NCBI GenBank assembly: GCA_019188255.1
Contig: JAETXT010000013.1
Span: forward strand, 496,001 to 560,000
Reading direction: 5' to 3'
DNA: 64,000 bases
DNA from: Verticillium longisporum
Lineage: Eukaryota; Ascomycota; Sordariomycetes; Glomerellales; Plectosphaerellaceae
The position numbers and the translations under genes were made by a program. The notes beneath the pieces were generated by a model that was not told where the DNA came from, did not search any database, and saw nothing but the letters and a program-made list of their open reading frames with translations. Below are positions 35,116 through 45,505 of this stretch, one piece after another (position 1 is the first letter of the stretch; every line of letters starts with the position of its first letter).

Positions 35116-36165
35116 ATGAGCAGCTTGGCTGTCCCTGTCTTCACCGTGGCCGGAAGTGCCATCAGTGCGACTCTTCATCCCGTACTGCCCGGATCTCTTC
35201 TCGCCTTTCTGGCATACGGCCCCCCACATCTCGTCGAGCGCCTTCTCCGTTTTGATGTGATGGGACACTCCCTCCGCGGGAATGGCACCACCACCGTGCT
35301 GCGAGTCCTTCTCGGGTTGGGACTCGTCAAGACTCTCAACAGCATGATGAGCACGTGGGCAACGACCAACTGGCGTGTTACCCCGATGCGCGGTTGGCAA
35401 TGGAACAGAGAAATTGCCGTTGTCACCGGCGGCTGCAGCGGTATCGGAAAATCCATTGTTCTTGGCCTAGTCAAGAAAGGTGTGATCGTCGCCATCCTCG
35501 ACGTCATGCCGCTCCCCCCCGACCTGGAGCAGGAACGCAACATCAACTACTGGAAGTGCGATATCACATCTGCGGCCGCCGTGGCCGAGACTGCCACCGC
35601 CATCCGGAAGACTCTCGGCCATCCGTCCATTCTCGTCAATAACGCCGGAATTGCGAAACCCCACTCGATTGTCCAAACGCCCGACGACTACCTCCAAAAG
35701 ATCATAGCCGTAAACCTCATGTCGCTTTGGATAACCACCAAGGAGTTCTTACCGAACATGATCATCAAGAACAAGGGCCACATCGTTACAGTTGCGAGCA
35801 TGGCCTCATTCACAGGAATGTCTCTCATGGCAGACTACACAGCGACAAAGGCCGGTGCTCTAGCGTTCTATGAGTCCTTGGCCACCGAAGTCAAGAGCGT
35901 ATACAAGTCCCCCGGCGTTCTCGCATCCATAGTGCACCCTGCCTATGTGAGCACCAACATGACCGCCCAAAGTGCTGCTTCATTAGAAAAACAGTCGGGG
36001 GGATTGATGAAGCCGGAGGACATTTCTAACCCGGTTGTCAAGCAAATATTCAGTCGGCGGGGAGGTCAGATCATTATCCCGGGCAGGCTGTCGTTTCTGA
36101 GTGCGGTGAGAGGGTGGCCCAGCTGGTTGCAAGAGCTCATCAAGGAGAGTCTGCCAAAACCATAG
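35116..36165 (+). CDS. Membrane-anchored short-chain dehydrogenase/reductase
   Basis: NAD(P)-dependent oxidoreductase of the classical SDR superfamily, closest in layout to lipid-droplet/ER retinol or 17-beta-hydroxysteroid dehydrogenases (DHRS/HSD17B11 type). Intronless, 349 residues from the ATG at 35116. The frame is open further upstream, but that part looks like leader. An N-terminal hydrophobic region of about 90 residues precedes the Rossmann domain: TGGCSGIGKS (cofactor), NNAG, catalytic Ser in VASMASFTGM, and YTATKAG with the Tyr and Lys. The C-terminus HPAYVSTNM is typical. The context suggests interconversion of a lipophilic alcohol and the ketone used by the BVMO; that is inference. 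Confidence 0.9.
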   Translation: MSSLAVPVFTVAGSAISATLHPVLPGSLLAFLAYGPPHLVERLLRFDVMGHSLRGNGTTTVLRVLLGLGLVKTLNSMMSTWATTNWRVTPMRGWQWNREIAVVTGGCSGIGKSIVLGLVKKGVIVAILDVMPLPPDLEQERNINYWKCDITSAAAVAETATAIRKTLGHPSILVNNAGIAKPHSIVQTPDDYLQKIIAVNLMSLWITTKEFLPNMIIKNKGHIVTVASMASFTGMSLMADYTATKAGALAFYESLATEVKSVYKSPGVLASIVHPAYVSTNMTAQSAASLEKQSGGLMKPEDISNPVVKQIFSRRGGQIIIPGRLSFLSAVRGWPSWLQELIKESLPKP

Positions 36166-36380
36166 TGAACTGCCTCCCTCTGTGGGGGTTGGATAAGCAA
36201 TGCAATGTATGCAGCAGCGGTTTTTGGCGATAATCATCACGTAGGCTGATTGGGTATCCATTGGTGGAATGCTGGTTGTCGGGACTTGACTGCACCAGCG
36301 CTATCAACACAATTCCTGCAATTTAAAGTCACAGTACTACATATTCCACCTCTCTCCGCTACAGGTAGCATGAAACTGCT

Positions 36381-36736
36381 TTAAAACAGGGTTTTCCACA
36401 TGAGCCACGGCATCAAGGAATATTCCGGATATGACTCCCTCGCTAAGATGCCTCGCGCGACGAAGCCGGCTGTTTCGACTACAGCACATCGTGTGAACAC
36501 CGTTGTCAAGCCATGCATCGGATCGATTCGGAGAGGGATGTACAGCAACCACCAACCACGAAAGGGATAAAGAACCATGTTCGCTCCCTCACAGCCTGCC
36601 AGAAGTGCAAAGAGGTTGACGCTGCAAAGACCAATGCAAAGGCTGCGGCAAGGGGTAAGGATGTCTCGTAGGGATGGAGGCCAAAAACGGCGGCTGTTTC
36701 ATGTCCAGGAACGTCTGTGAGTGTGTCACCCACCAT
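36381..36736 (-). pseudogene. Truncated RTA1-like membrane protein gene
   Basis: Exons 36544-36736 and 36381-36478 flank a 65-bp intron (donor GTACAT, acceptor GCTGTAG) and encode only 96 residues. The product starts like an RTA1-family lipid-translocating/resistance protein: an N-terminal segment, a first helix LPLAAAFALVFAASTSLHFW, the loop RERTWFFIPFVVGG, then CFETAGFVARGILARES and a partial next helix PWLMWKTLF before TAA. Full RTA1 proteins are about 280-320 residues with seven helices, so five helices are missing and no continuation is found downstream. It is probably a 3'-truncated remnant; a short expressed peptide cannot be excluded. Confidence 0.65.
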
Positions 36737-37721
36737 GCCCAGGGAAAGATATAAAAAAAGGAAAGGAATCGATAGAGGGATGGTTGCCGTCTAAGCGCCG
36801 ATATGTGAATAGAATTGTCTTGAAATGCCACACTAGGAATTCAGCACTCGCCAAGAAGCGGCATTCGCTATTGAATATATTTATTCACTGAGATGCCGAC
36901 CAATCCCAAGTATCGTCGACGATCCGGCAACTTCGCAGACCAATCTTCAGAGATTCAGGTGGGAGGAGAAACAGTGGCTGAGCCAATACAGGGGCTATAA
37001 GTCGCTTGGAAATTCACTGCTGGTGCTTGATGATTGAGACCCTCCCTTTATCTTGAAGATGAAAGATGATATTGTGTGACACTGTATGCGACACGACATG
37101 GTTGACTGCCGCGGGCAGCGGTTCGAGTTCCAAATCTGATACTCTCCATGAGTTGATGTTGACTGGCTTCGATGGCGCTGGCTTGCTTCAGATGAGCGTC
37201 ACCGGACCTTCCGGAGAAAAGATCCATCTCCCTGAACCTCTTTTGGTCGCACTCAATGACTTTACGATCACGATGAACGGGCAGGCTGTTTCGGGTGCCC
37301 AATTCCCCATCCAGGTGCAGGAGACTACTGTGATCACCCAAAGCAAGCTTGTCGGCACTTGCTAACAGAGAAGGAGGGCCTAGCTCATAGAGGATAAGGA
37401 GGCTGGGCCAATGATTGATGTCTCAAACCAAATGTCATGCCGTCGGAATCTTGATGCACTCAACTGGAAGACGAAGAATGTCCTGAATAAACAGTCGTGG
37501 GCCTCTCAGTCTCGCATCCACAAGTAAATATTGGGTTCTCATCTCTGCCACTCGAATCTGCTTCGTTCTGGAGACTTGTTCAACTCATGACTGTTCGCTT
37601 AACATGTCGAAAAACTCGTCTTTTGGTAAGCTTGTAGACTTGAATGTAACGATACTCAACATCTCGGCTATCTCTTGATCTTTGGTGCTGACTGCAAAAT
37701 CATCTTTGGGCTTATATTTGC
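36737..37721. other. Degenerate intergenic region
   Basis: Contains a 99-codon plus-strand ORF (37066-37365; includes LTGFDGAGLLQMSVTG and ends KLVGTC) that reads like the 3' end of a gene but has no upstream exon or family match I recognise. The rest is AT-richer and without signal. Acyl-CoA-ligase remains begin at its right edge. Confidence 0.35.
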
Positions 37722-38153
37722 ATTGTGGATTTGGATGGCAATGAGGTCACTGTGACAAATAAGCGAGGTGTTGAGAGGGCTTCACTGCTTATGTGAACCC
37801 CAATTCAGTACTTTGGCTGTGCCTGCGAGCTCTGAATAGGTAGGGTAAGTGATATAAGGCTTGTGATGTGATTGGTGCTATCTCTCAGATTTACCACTAC
37901 CTACGTGAGTCAGATATACCCATCTGATTCACCGATCACGTAAGCCATGATTCACGTGCTCCTGAGTGCTGTGAATCCACAGCTACGGTGATCACCATAT
38001 CGGTGATCACCATCCTGATCACCGCCCTAGGGAATCCCCTAATATTGGTTCAACACGGGGCGAGCTGTTCGTGACAGGCCCCCAGGTCGCGGTGGGGTAC
38101 TACAAAACGAGAAGGCAACCCGTGAGACCTCTCCGACGGATGGTTCAGGACCG
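37722..38153 (+). pseudogene. AMP-binding acyl-CoA ligase-like remnant split by a solo LTR
   Basis: Left of the LTR the plus strand reads IVDLDGNEVTVTNKRG; right of it, GELFVTGPQVAVGYYK. Removing the LTR and one copy of its target duplication joins them as NKRG-GELF, exactly the stretch before the fatty-acyl/AMP-ligase hinge. Further right NEKATRET and DGWFRT follow in two other frames, each explained by loss of one base (four A instead of five near 38105; one C near 38130). It is therefore a fragment with an LTR insertion and at least two frameshifts. I cannot extend it with confidence on either side. Confidence 0.7.
37769..38055 (+). mobile_element. Solo LTR, copy 2 (287 bp), inside the acyl-CoA-ligase remnant
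   Basis: Same TGTTGAGAGGG...TTCAACA ends as copy 1. Target duplication is CGAGG (37764-37768) and CGGGG (38056-38060), one mismatch from a perfect 5-bp repeat. It is longer than copy 1 because a GTGATCACCAT unit is repeated near its 3' end (about 37988-38025). Confidence 0.83.
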
Positions 38154-38827
38154 CTTGTCGGACCAGGGGGGGAGACACTCTCTGGGGACGCCTGGCGCGT
38201 GACACAACATACTGTACCCGAGCGGACGCACAAAGTACATGGCAGGGCTTGCGTCGGGGTAATAGCTTTTGCCTACGGCAACGTGCACAAGCCTCCGAGA
38301 CTCTGCCAGATGATGGCTCGAGACCGCCGGAAGACATCGGATGCGTCGCAGACCGCGTCGCGGGGTCTGGGGTCTAAGTGGTGGCGGCGTAGCCTGTGGG
38401 CAGGACGGGCATGCGGTGGCACTGATCAACCCGCATCTCCACCGGACGTGATGTTGGGGAACGGATGCTCATCACATAAACCTGGGGTTGGGGAGTGCCG
38501 GTCATCTCCACAATCACCATCAGTCATGACGCGCTAAAAGGTCACCACACTTGTTCAAGCTTAGCACTGACTTATGGTCATGGGATCGCTAATCAGATGT
38601 AGCTTATGTGTATGGCGAGTGGGCTCCGTGGAAGCAGAGAGATGCGTAATGCTGCATCTCGGGACAAAAGACATTCGCGGACCGACGGAGGGCCAAAATC
38701 GAACTGTCCTTGTCCTCCGTCTTTACGGAACTCGTGGCTTTTCTCTGATTACCTTGCAGTTTATCGAGGACCAACCAGAGTTTCATCTTCTTTGCTCCGA
38801 CTTCATCTTTCCCCACCCTCTGCAAGA
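38154..38827. other. Promoter region of the Zn2Cys6 regulator
   Basis: The left part may contain further unrecognisable ligase remains. A 113-codon ORF at 38199-38537 has no family features. The right part is the regulator's leader. Confidence 0.4.
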
Positions 38828-41171
38828 ATGGAGTCTGAGATCCTCTCACAGGCCGCCATGGTCAACGAGACGCCAGGTGCAGACGTGAACAACTCACCAG
38901 GACCGAAGGCGCATCCGCAAATCGAGACAGCCGAAGAGGAGCCAAGACGAGGAGGCAAGAAACGATCCAAGCTGGCCTGTCGCAACTGCAGGCGCAGAAA
39001 GGTCAGATGCGACGTGCACCCTCATGGAGCACCCTGCACCAACTGCCGGCTTGACTCCGTTGAGTGCGCGCCTTGCGAGAAGAGAACGTGAGTCCGTATT
39101 CGAGCGGAGCTGTCCAGCAGAGCTCTCAAGCTAACCAGGCCGCGGTAGGAGAGGGTGCATAAAAAACAAAAGGCAGACTTCAAAGCAGACTGCCATCGTC
39201 CCAAGCCCAGAACAGGCTACCAGCTCCTCACCCGCGGACAGCTTAGGGGAATGTCATGAAGCCTCCCCGAACACTGAGAACGACGCGAGGCTTGCGTCTC
39301 TCGAGGAAGCCTGGTTCCACGAGCACCGGAGATCCTCGCTCAGCTTGCCAAGCGAAAACAATCCCGAGACAGGAGTCGACGGCGCGCAGGGACTGTCCCC
39401 CGCGGCATTCTTGAATGACAAGCATTCATCTCCGGGCAATTCTTGCCCCCAACAGCTGGAGATTCCGCCGTCTTATCTCACTTGCGACATGTCGCGCGTC
39501 TCGGCTGAGGATTATTCCTACCTCAAACAAAAGGGTTCTTTTTCTCTGCCTAAGCGGGACGTCCTTGAGGATCTACTCGAATGCTACTTCGACTACATTC
39601 ACCCGACCATGCCGTTCATCGACGAGACGGAATTCTGGGAGATCTATCACTGCCGAGGCGCCGACGGCCAGCCATCACCCCCCTCCCACAGAACTCGCAT
39701 CAGCTGGCTCATCTTCCAAGCCATGCTCTTCGCAGCTACCACCTGCGCTTCTCCCGAGCTACTCCGGAGGGCTGGGTACACGTCACGAATGGTCGCACGT
39801 CGCGATGCATTCTTCAAGGTTCGAACACTGTATTCCTTGGATATCGAGCGGGACAATATGGTTTTGCTCCAGACGTTCCTTCTCATGTCATACTGGCGCG
39901 GCGACGCGGGCGAGGACAAGGATGCGTGGCACTGGTCCGGCTTGGCCTTGTCCAAGGCTACTGGATTGGGCCTGCATCTGCAGACAAGCACACCGCTCAC
40001 CCGGCGACAGGAAACGCTGCGCCGAAGATGCTGGTGGAGCTGCGTCTTACGAGACCGGCTGGTGGCGTTGTCAGAGCAGCGGCCCCCGAGAATTCAGCTT
40101 GACGAGTTCGACGTGCCCTTGTTGACGCTCGCGGACTACAACGTGGGGCTCCGGTCCCCTATCTGCAAGCTGTCTTCGGGAGAAGAGCTCGGGAAGAGGA
40201 CAACCCTGTCCATGTTCTCTGTTCAGCTAATACGGCTTATGCTCTGCTCTGGCCGAAACCCTCCGTCTCCATCCATGGACTCCCAGAGCGCTTCTCCGGG
40301 TGCGGCGGAAACTTGGGGCCGAGTTTCTCAGCCCACCCGCGACGACAAACGCTTTACAGGCTTTGCCGACCTTGATTACTGGATGACGAACCTGCCCGAG
40401 GTTCTTCAGCACTCCCCCAGGTCACACGGTTCACACGGCGGCGACGCTGTCCTGCCCTGCATCCTGGTGCATCGCAGTGCGCTTCACATTTATTATCAGT
40501 GAGTCTTCGCAGCAGCCCTGTTGCCGGTGCACATGCTGACACCAACCAGCAAGCTAATCCTTTCTATCACCATGCCGCGGCTGCTTTGCCCCTCTGGAGA
40601 GGAATCGGTGCGACACCTGCAGCTCGCCCAGCATTCCTCTGCCGCCCTTGCCAAGCTCCACAACGAGCTCGTCGATCATGACTCCATCCATTGTCTTCAC
40701 AGCGAATGCTTTGGGTCTTCCACATCATCGTCTGGGCTTGAGCCGCTTGAAGGCCAAGCCACCCAAATGACAAACCCTACCACATTCCCAGCGGTGGCCG
40801 GGACAAGATTCACCTACCCCCTAGTCACAGAGCAGATGACCTCGGGGCCGGCGCTGTCAGACCATGACTTCACTGACTCAAAGGTTATCGACAAATGGCC
40901 TCAGAACTTCGAGTTGACCACCCGGAACACAGCCAGCAGCCCCAGTGTTGACTCCATACTCGACGCAGGGTCACTTTTTCCATGGCCTCTCGGAGATGAC
41001 GAGACGTATAGCGGCATGCTTCCGGCCGATGTTCCAGATCTGGAAGCCGACAGATTCAGTTTCAGTACAGTGGACACAAGTGCGTCGAGTTTTCCGACCC
41101 TTGGTGGATTTGATAGCATTGATTTCTCCGGTGCCGGGAGAAAGAACAGAGGGCTTGTGCAAAGTTGCTGA
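38828..41171 (+). CDS. Zn(II)2Cys6 transcription factor, CTF1/FarA-like
   Basis: Nuclear transcription regulator. Exons 38828-39087, 39149-40498 and 40550-41171 join in frame to 743 residues; intron 1 uses the acceptor GGTAG at 39148 because the earlier CCAG would lead to a stop. The binuclear zinc cluster CRNCRRRKVRCDVHPHGAPC continues to TNCRLDSVEC (six Cys, residues about 50-80). The fungal_trans middle homology domain follows, with DYIHPTMPFIDETEFW, LIFQAMLFAATTCASPELL and the RRRCWWSCVLRDRL helix. The cluster sequence resembles cutinase transcription factor 1 and FarA/FarB, which bind CCGAGG/CCTCGG and control cutinase and fatty-acid breakdown genes. That regulon is inference. It is the nearest intact regulator to the BVMO/SDR/hydrolase genes. 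Confidence 0.88.
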
Positions 41172-41606
41172 GCCGAGCTTGCAATGCGAAAATGACCGTG
41201 TTTGACAATGCACTGAGGAGGACTGAGGTCTGAGAATAGCATGTCTTGTAATCACCGTCAAAAGACGTAAAAATAATAGGGCACAGATTACTTCCGTCCC
41301 CACAAGCGGTTCGAATTCGCTGACTCCGGGTTCTCTGAGAATCTCAACGTGCCAACACCACCGAGAGGTGAACCACAATGGCATCAAGAATTAACAACTC
41401 GCAATGGAGGCCTTCTACCTTGATACGAAGTGGCGCACACGGGGTCAGCTCTCTCTGCGGCTGGAGCTGAGCGGACTCCGAGGGGTGCCGGCTCTAGGGA
41501 ACGGTCAGCATGGGGCAGTAGCAATGGGAGGTCACATGATGTTAGACTTTAATCCTAGAATATCGAAGTTCAGAAGGGGGCTCTAGATCTTTTGAAATAT
41601 TACATG
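41172..41606. other. Intergenic region up to solo LTR 3
   Basis: Regulator 3' end and unassigned sequence. A tRNA-like T-loop near 41310 lacks the rest of a tRNA. Confidence 0.45.
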
Positions 41607-41884
41607 TGTTGAGAGGGCTTCACTGCTTATGTGAACCCCAATCCAGTGCTTCTGCTGTGCTTGCGAGCTCTGAATAGGTAGGGTATCTGATATAAGGCTT
41701 GTGATGGTTGATTCTTTTTTCTTCTGATTCTATCTCTGAATTACCACTACCTACGTGGATCAGATATACCCGTCTGCTTCACCGATCACGTAAGCCGTAG
41801 TTCACGTGCTCCTGAGAGCTGTGGATCCCAGATATCCCAGATATCACCATCCTAACCACAGGATTCCCTAATATTGGTTCAACA
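41607..41884 (+). mobile_element. Solo LTR, copy 3 (278 bp)
   Basis: TGTTGAGAGGG...GGTTCAACA ends, with a perfect 5-bp target duplication ACATG (41602-41606 and 41885-41889). It shares the conserved blocks of copies 1 and 2 and has a T-rich insertion near 41715. It lies about 90 bp upstream of the first recognisable kinase pseudogene sequence. Confidence 0.85.
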
Positions 41885-41975
41885 ACATGACTGGAGAGGT
41901 TATAGAGGACGACGTTCCGGCCACCCCACCAAGAAGTAGCCACATGACTGTGTTAGGCTGGCGTTGTATGCCTAA

Positions 41976-43083
41976 GATGAGTTCAAAGTATTATCACTGC
42001 GTTTCTCTTTGTTCGTCTCATTAAAAGGACTCTCCACACGTCGCTGCTTGACACACCCCAAGTCCAAGGGCCGAACGGTACCCATACCTGCCTCGTCACT
42101 GCCGCTGCTAGTGGCAGCCTGAGCAGGTCGAAACGAAATTCCGTCTCTGTCCCTCTGAATCTGCATGTTTCGCGCGCCATTGCGGCGCAGCTCGTGCTCG
42201 CAGTTGCTTACTTGCACGGCAACGGCATCATCCATGGAGGTGAGCCCCAATCTTCATTGGAAGACATGTATGCGCCAGAAGCTGACGCAGGCCGACATAG
42301 ATCTTCATCTCGGCAACATCCTTCTCACAGCGCCCAGAGGCTTTGAGCTCCTGTGCGACGAAGAGCTGCGGGAGGGGGGGGGGGACCGGAGGGAGAGCAA
42401 GTTGAAAACGACGACGACAAGCCATTTCTGGACGCCGTCGGCATTTCCCTCCTTTGCCACTCTACCAGCCTTCTTCGGGGAAAACAGCGAGGAGATTTCA
42501 CTCTCGGATGCTGCAATTCTCCTTACCGACTTCGGCACATTCTTCTGCCCTTCCCAAGAGACGAGGTTTACCTTCCCTACAGCGCCTCACTGTCGTCCCC
42601 CAAGGATCAATTTGAGCCAGAACGACCCCGTTCGTTCCCTAGTGAGATCTGGGCCCTTGCCTGTTCAATATGGGGCGGTCATCGGCCAGAGATCCTTGTT
42701 CGAAACATACTTTTGCTCAATGATCGGACAACAGCTCAACCGGTCGAGGCGCTGGGACAATTGCCGCCCGAATGGTGGGCGCGGTGGTAAACCCGCTCCA
42801 AATACTTCACAGAAGACGGCCAGCTCCTCAGAAACAGGCGCGTCGCTTCTCTGGACGCTGAATTTAATAGCGCCATACAGAACGGGCGCAAGGAGTTGGG
42901 GCAAGAAATGGTTCGCGTGGATGAGAAGGGGGCATTCATGACCAGATCCGGCCCATGCTCGAATACAGGCCGGAGAAACGGTGCACAGTGAATGAGGCTT
43001 TGCAGTCGGAGTGGATGACCAAGTGGGCGATGCCGGATTTCAAGAGGATGCGCAAGGAGCTGGCTGCGAAGAAGGGAGTGTAG
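41976..43083 (+). pseudogene. Frameshifted SRPK-like protein kinase pseudogene
   Basis: Segments of a fungal SR-protein-kinase-like domain appear in order but in changing frames: DEFKVLS; LLDTPQVQGPNGTHTCLVT; AIAAQLVLAVAYLHGNGIIH spliced over a 61-bp intron (42240-42300) to GDLHLGNILL, the catalytic-loop region; AILLTDFGTFFCPSQE, the DFG region; FEPERPRSFPSEIWALACSI; IGQRSLFET; VEALGQLPPEWWARW and then a stop; and finally IRPMLEYRPEKRCTVNEAL through WMTKWAMPDFKRMRK before TAG. At least five frame changes and one stop (after PPEWWARW) are needed, so no full kinase can be made. The N-terminal lobe with the ATP loop is not found. Only residues typical of plant-associated fungal kinase expansions remain. 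Confidence 0.75.
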
Positions 43084-43204
43084 TGACAGAAGACCATTTT
43101 GGTCTGAAGGGGAGTCCGGCAGATTGTGGGATGGCTTCACTGCTCTAGGGCCCCGTGGGTAGCCGCCTAAAAGTCAAAGGAGGTACCGCAGGGGGCTGGT
43201 CACC

Positions 43205-43436
43205 CTCGGGTCTAATATTATAGAAACAATTATATTAAGATGTATTTCCCTTATTCTATCTCTTATTCTCCTATACTTTGATTATTTATTTGTTTATTTC
43301 ATAGACTAGTATAGTAAATCTAATGTACTAGAGACTAGAGACTACAAGTATATTAGAATAGCTGTTAACCTAAGCAATAGCTCCTAGCATTACGTAGTCT
43401 TTATAGTAATCCTATCTATAAGAAAAGAGACCTGAT
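43205..43436. repeat. AT-rich island
   Basis: About 230 bp rich in A, T and TA dinucleotides (TATATTAAGATGTATTT and similar) amid GC-rich DNA, with no ORF. It may be a RIP-mutated transposon remnant, although no parent element can be recognised. Nothing else is seen between the kinase remnant and the PTPA gene. Confidence 0.55.
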
Positions 43437-43720
43437 ACTGTCACACGGAGAAAAGGGGCTAGCTGTTGCTGCATTGAAAAGCGAAAGGCAACCGCGTTCG
43501 AGGGTTCTTTTGTGGGTGGCTCGCACTGCTGAGTCAGCCCCCCCCTGACGTCGGTCCCTTCTCATCGCTGCCCGCATCTTGAACATGGAGCACAGCATCG
43601 CGACCTTCATCTCAACGCCACCGATATAGCACCTGTCTTACCAGCACCAAGTGTACATCTATCAGGCATATCAAAACGAGACAAGTTTTCAGAGACAAGA
43701 ACGAGAGCGCACATCACACT

Positions 43721-45196
43721 ATGGATCCCCCGCCGCCACCCGCAGGTGCCACATCCCCTCATCCCTGCCTCACAAAACTCGACCCCTCCACACCACACAC
43801 CTTTCAGCCCCCCGTCAAGCGCATCAACGAGGGCCCCGATGTCTCTACGTTTCTCGAGTCAAAGGCTCACCGCGACATCACGACCTTCGTCCTCCAGCTG
43901 AACCGCTCTCTCTGCCCCGAGCTCATACCCGCCACTTCGTCCACAAAGGAATCCATCAAGACGTATCCCTCAACCTCCGTCCCCCCCGCCGACCTGCCGC
44001 CCCAGATCCTTGCTCTGCAGTCACTTCTCCGCTCGTCAGAGGCCCTCATCACCGAAGCGCCCCCGGATCCGGGCCCTCGCCGGTTCGGCAACGCTAGCTT
44101 CCGCACCTGGTCCAAGCTACTCGAATCTCACGCGCAAACCCTCCTCACCAATCTCCTGCCCCCCGAGATTCTCAACTTTGGCGGCTCCTCCCCGCTGCCA
44201 GAGCGCCAGGCCTACTTTCTCGGTTCCTTCGGCAGCCCGCAGCGTCTGGACTACGGTACCGGCCATGAGCTGTCCTTCCTAGCCTTCCTCGGCGGCCTCT
44301 ACAAGCTCAACTTCTTCCCCTCCTCCCCGTCCTCGTCACCCGGCGACACGGAGCGCCTCATCGCACTCGCCGTCCTGGGCCCCTACCTGTCCCTCGTCCG
44401 CACCCTCATCAAGACGTACACTCTCGAGCCCGCCGGCTCCCACGGCGTCTGGGGCCTCGACGACCACGCCTTCCTCCCCTACATCCTCGGCTCCGCCCAG
44501 CTGAGCCGCGCCGTGCCGGCCTCGTCGCCGATGCCCCAAGAGGGCTCCGTCCGCGGCGCCCCGCGCCCCGCCGACATCGCCCGCCCCGACGCCGTCGACG
44601 CCGACCGCCGCGCCGCCAACCTCTACTTCGCCGCCGTCGGCTTCATCAACGACGTCAAGACGGGGCCCTTTTGGGAGCACTCGCCCCTCCTCTTCGACAT
44701 CAGCGGCATCCGCGACGGCTGGGCCAAGATCAACAAGGGCATGCTCAAAATGTTCGCCGCCGAGGTCCTCGCCAAGTTCCCCGTCGTCCAGCACTTTCCC
44801 TTTGGCGCCCTCTTCGCCTGGGACCGCGACCCCGACGCCCCGCCGCCCGTCGCCAGCGTCCACCTCGCCCACCAGCCGCCCATGGCCGCGCCGCAAGGAG
44901 GCGCCGCGGCGGCGCCAGCTGCGGTTGGTGCGGGGTTTGCTGCTTCGGCTTCGGCTGGCAGGGGCAGCGCGCCTGTTGGACCCGGGGGCACGCCGGCGCC
45001 GTGGGCGGCGGGCAGCGGGGCGCCGCCGACGAGCAGGACGCCCGGGGGGGCTGGGATGCGTGCGCCGTGGGCTGGGAGCGCGGGGCGTGTGCCGCAGCCG
45101 CCGCCGCCGCCGCCGCCATCGTCGCGGGGGGCGGGCGAGGGGTCCGGTTCGACGGATCCGCAGATTACCATGACCAAGGCGCCGTGGGCCAAGTGA
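43721..45196 (+). CDS. RRD1: Serine/threonine phosphatase 2A activator (PTPA), Rrd1-type
   Basis: Peptidyl-prolyl isomerase-like chaperone that activates PP2A-type phosphatases. Intronless, 491 residues. The PTPA domain occupies about residues 30-380, with [28 protein letters not shown], the signature [39 protein letters not shown], and the late [15 protein letters not shown] and [17 protein letters not shown]. The last 110 residues are a Gly/Ala/Pro-rich low-complexity tail with three APWA repeats, longer than in yeast. A long tail is more typical of the Rrd1 than the Rrd2 paralogue in filamentous fungi, so I use that symbol with moderate certainty. It acts in nucleus and cytosol. Confidence 0.88.
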   Translation: MDPPPPPAGATSPHPCLTKLDPSTPHTFQPPVKRINEGPDVSTFLESKAHRDITTFVLQLNRSLCPELIPATSSTKESIKTYPSTSVPPADLPPQILALQSLLRSSEALITEAPPDPGPRRFGNASFRTWSKLLESHAQTLLTNLLPPEILNFGGSSPLPERQAYFLGSFGSPQRLDYGTGHELSFLAFLGGLYKLNFFPSSPSSSPGDTERLIALAVLGPYLSLVRTLIKTYTLEPAGSHGVWGLDDHAFLPYILGSAQLSRAVPASSPMPQEGSVRGAPRPADIARPDAVDADRRAANLYFAAVGFINDVKTGPFWEHSPLLFDISGIRDGWAKINKGMLKMFAAEVLAKFPVVQHFPFGALFAWDRDPDAPPPVASVHLAHQPPMAAPQGGAAAAPAAVGAGFAASASAGRGSAPVGPGGTPAPWAAGSGAPPTSRTPGGAGMRAPWAGSAGRVPQPPPPPPPSSRGAGEGSGSTDPQITMTKAPWAK

Positions 45197-45505
45197 GCAT
45201 TGAGGTAGCGAACGGGGTCGTTAGTGATGGAGCAGCTTGACACTCAGCATGCTGAGGACGGACGGCTATCAAGCGACGTGAGAATACGGCACAGACGCCG
45301 GAAAATCTAGACAGCATAGAATCCGGCGGAACAAGGCATGACGAGAGACGATTCAAAAACGTACGCTGAATTGCTGGCGAGAGAGGGTATACAGACTAAC
45401 GAAACGCGAACGCAACTGCGCCAGGTGGAAAACAAAAAGAGCGAAATCAAACGCTGCCACCAGCTCCACCTCTCGCTTCAAAAATCACGAATCGTAGATA
45501 TCCAG

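Noticed and set aside
38199..38537. 113-codon ORF after solo LTR 2
   Set aside because: Composition without domain; it overlaps frameshifted ligase remains rather than forming a gene.
41290..41340. tRNA-like T-arm around GGTTCGAATTC
   Set aside because: No acceptor-stem partner, D-arm or anticodon arm at the required distance.
34324..41884. Interpretation of the three repeats as MITEs
   Set aside because: The short TG...CA termini with 5-bp duplications fit LTRs; there is no long terminal inverted repeat.
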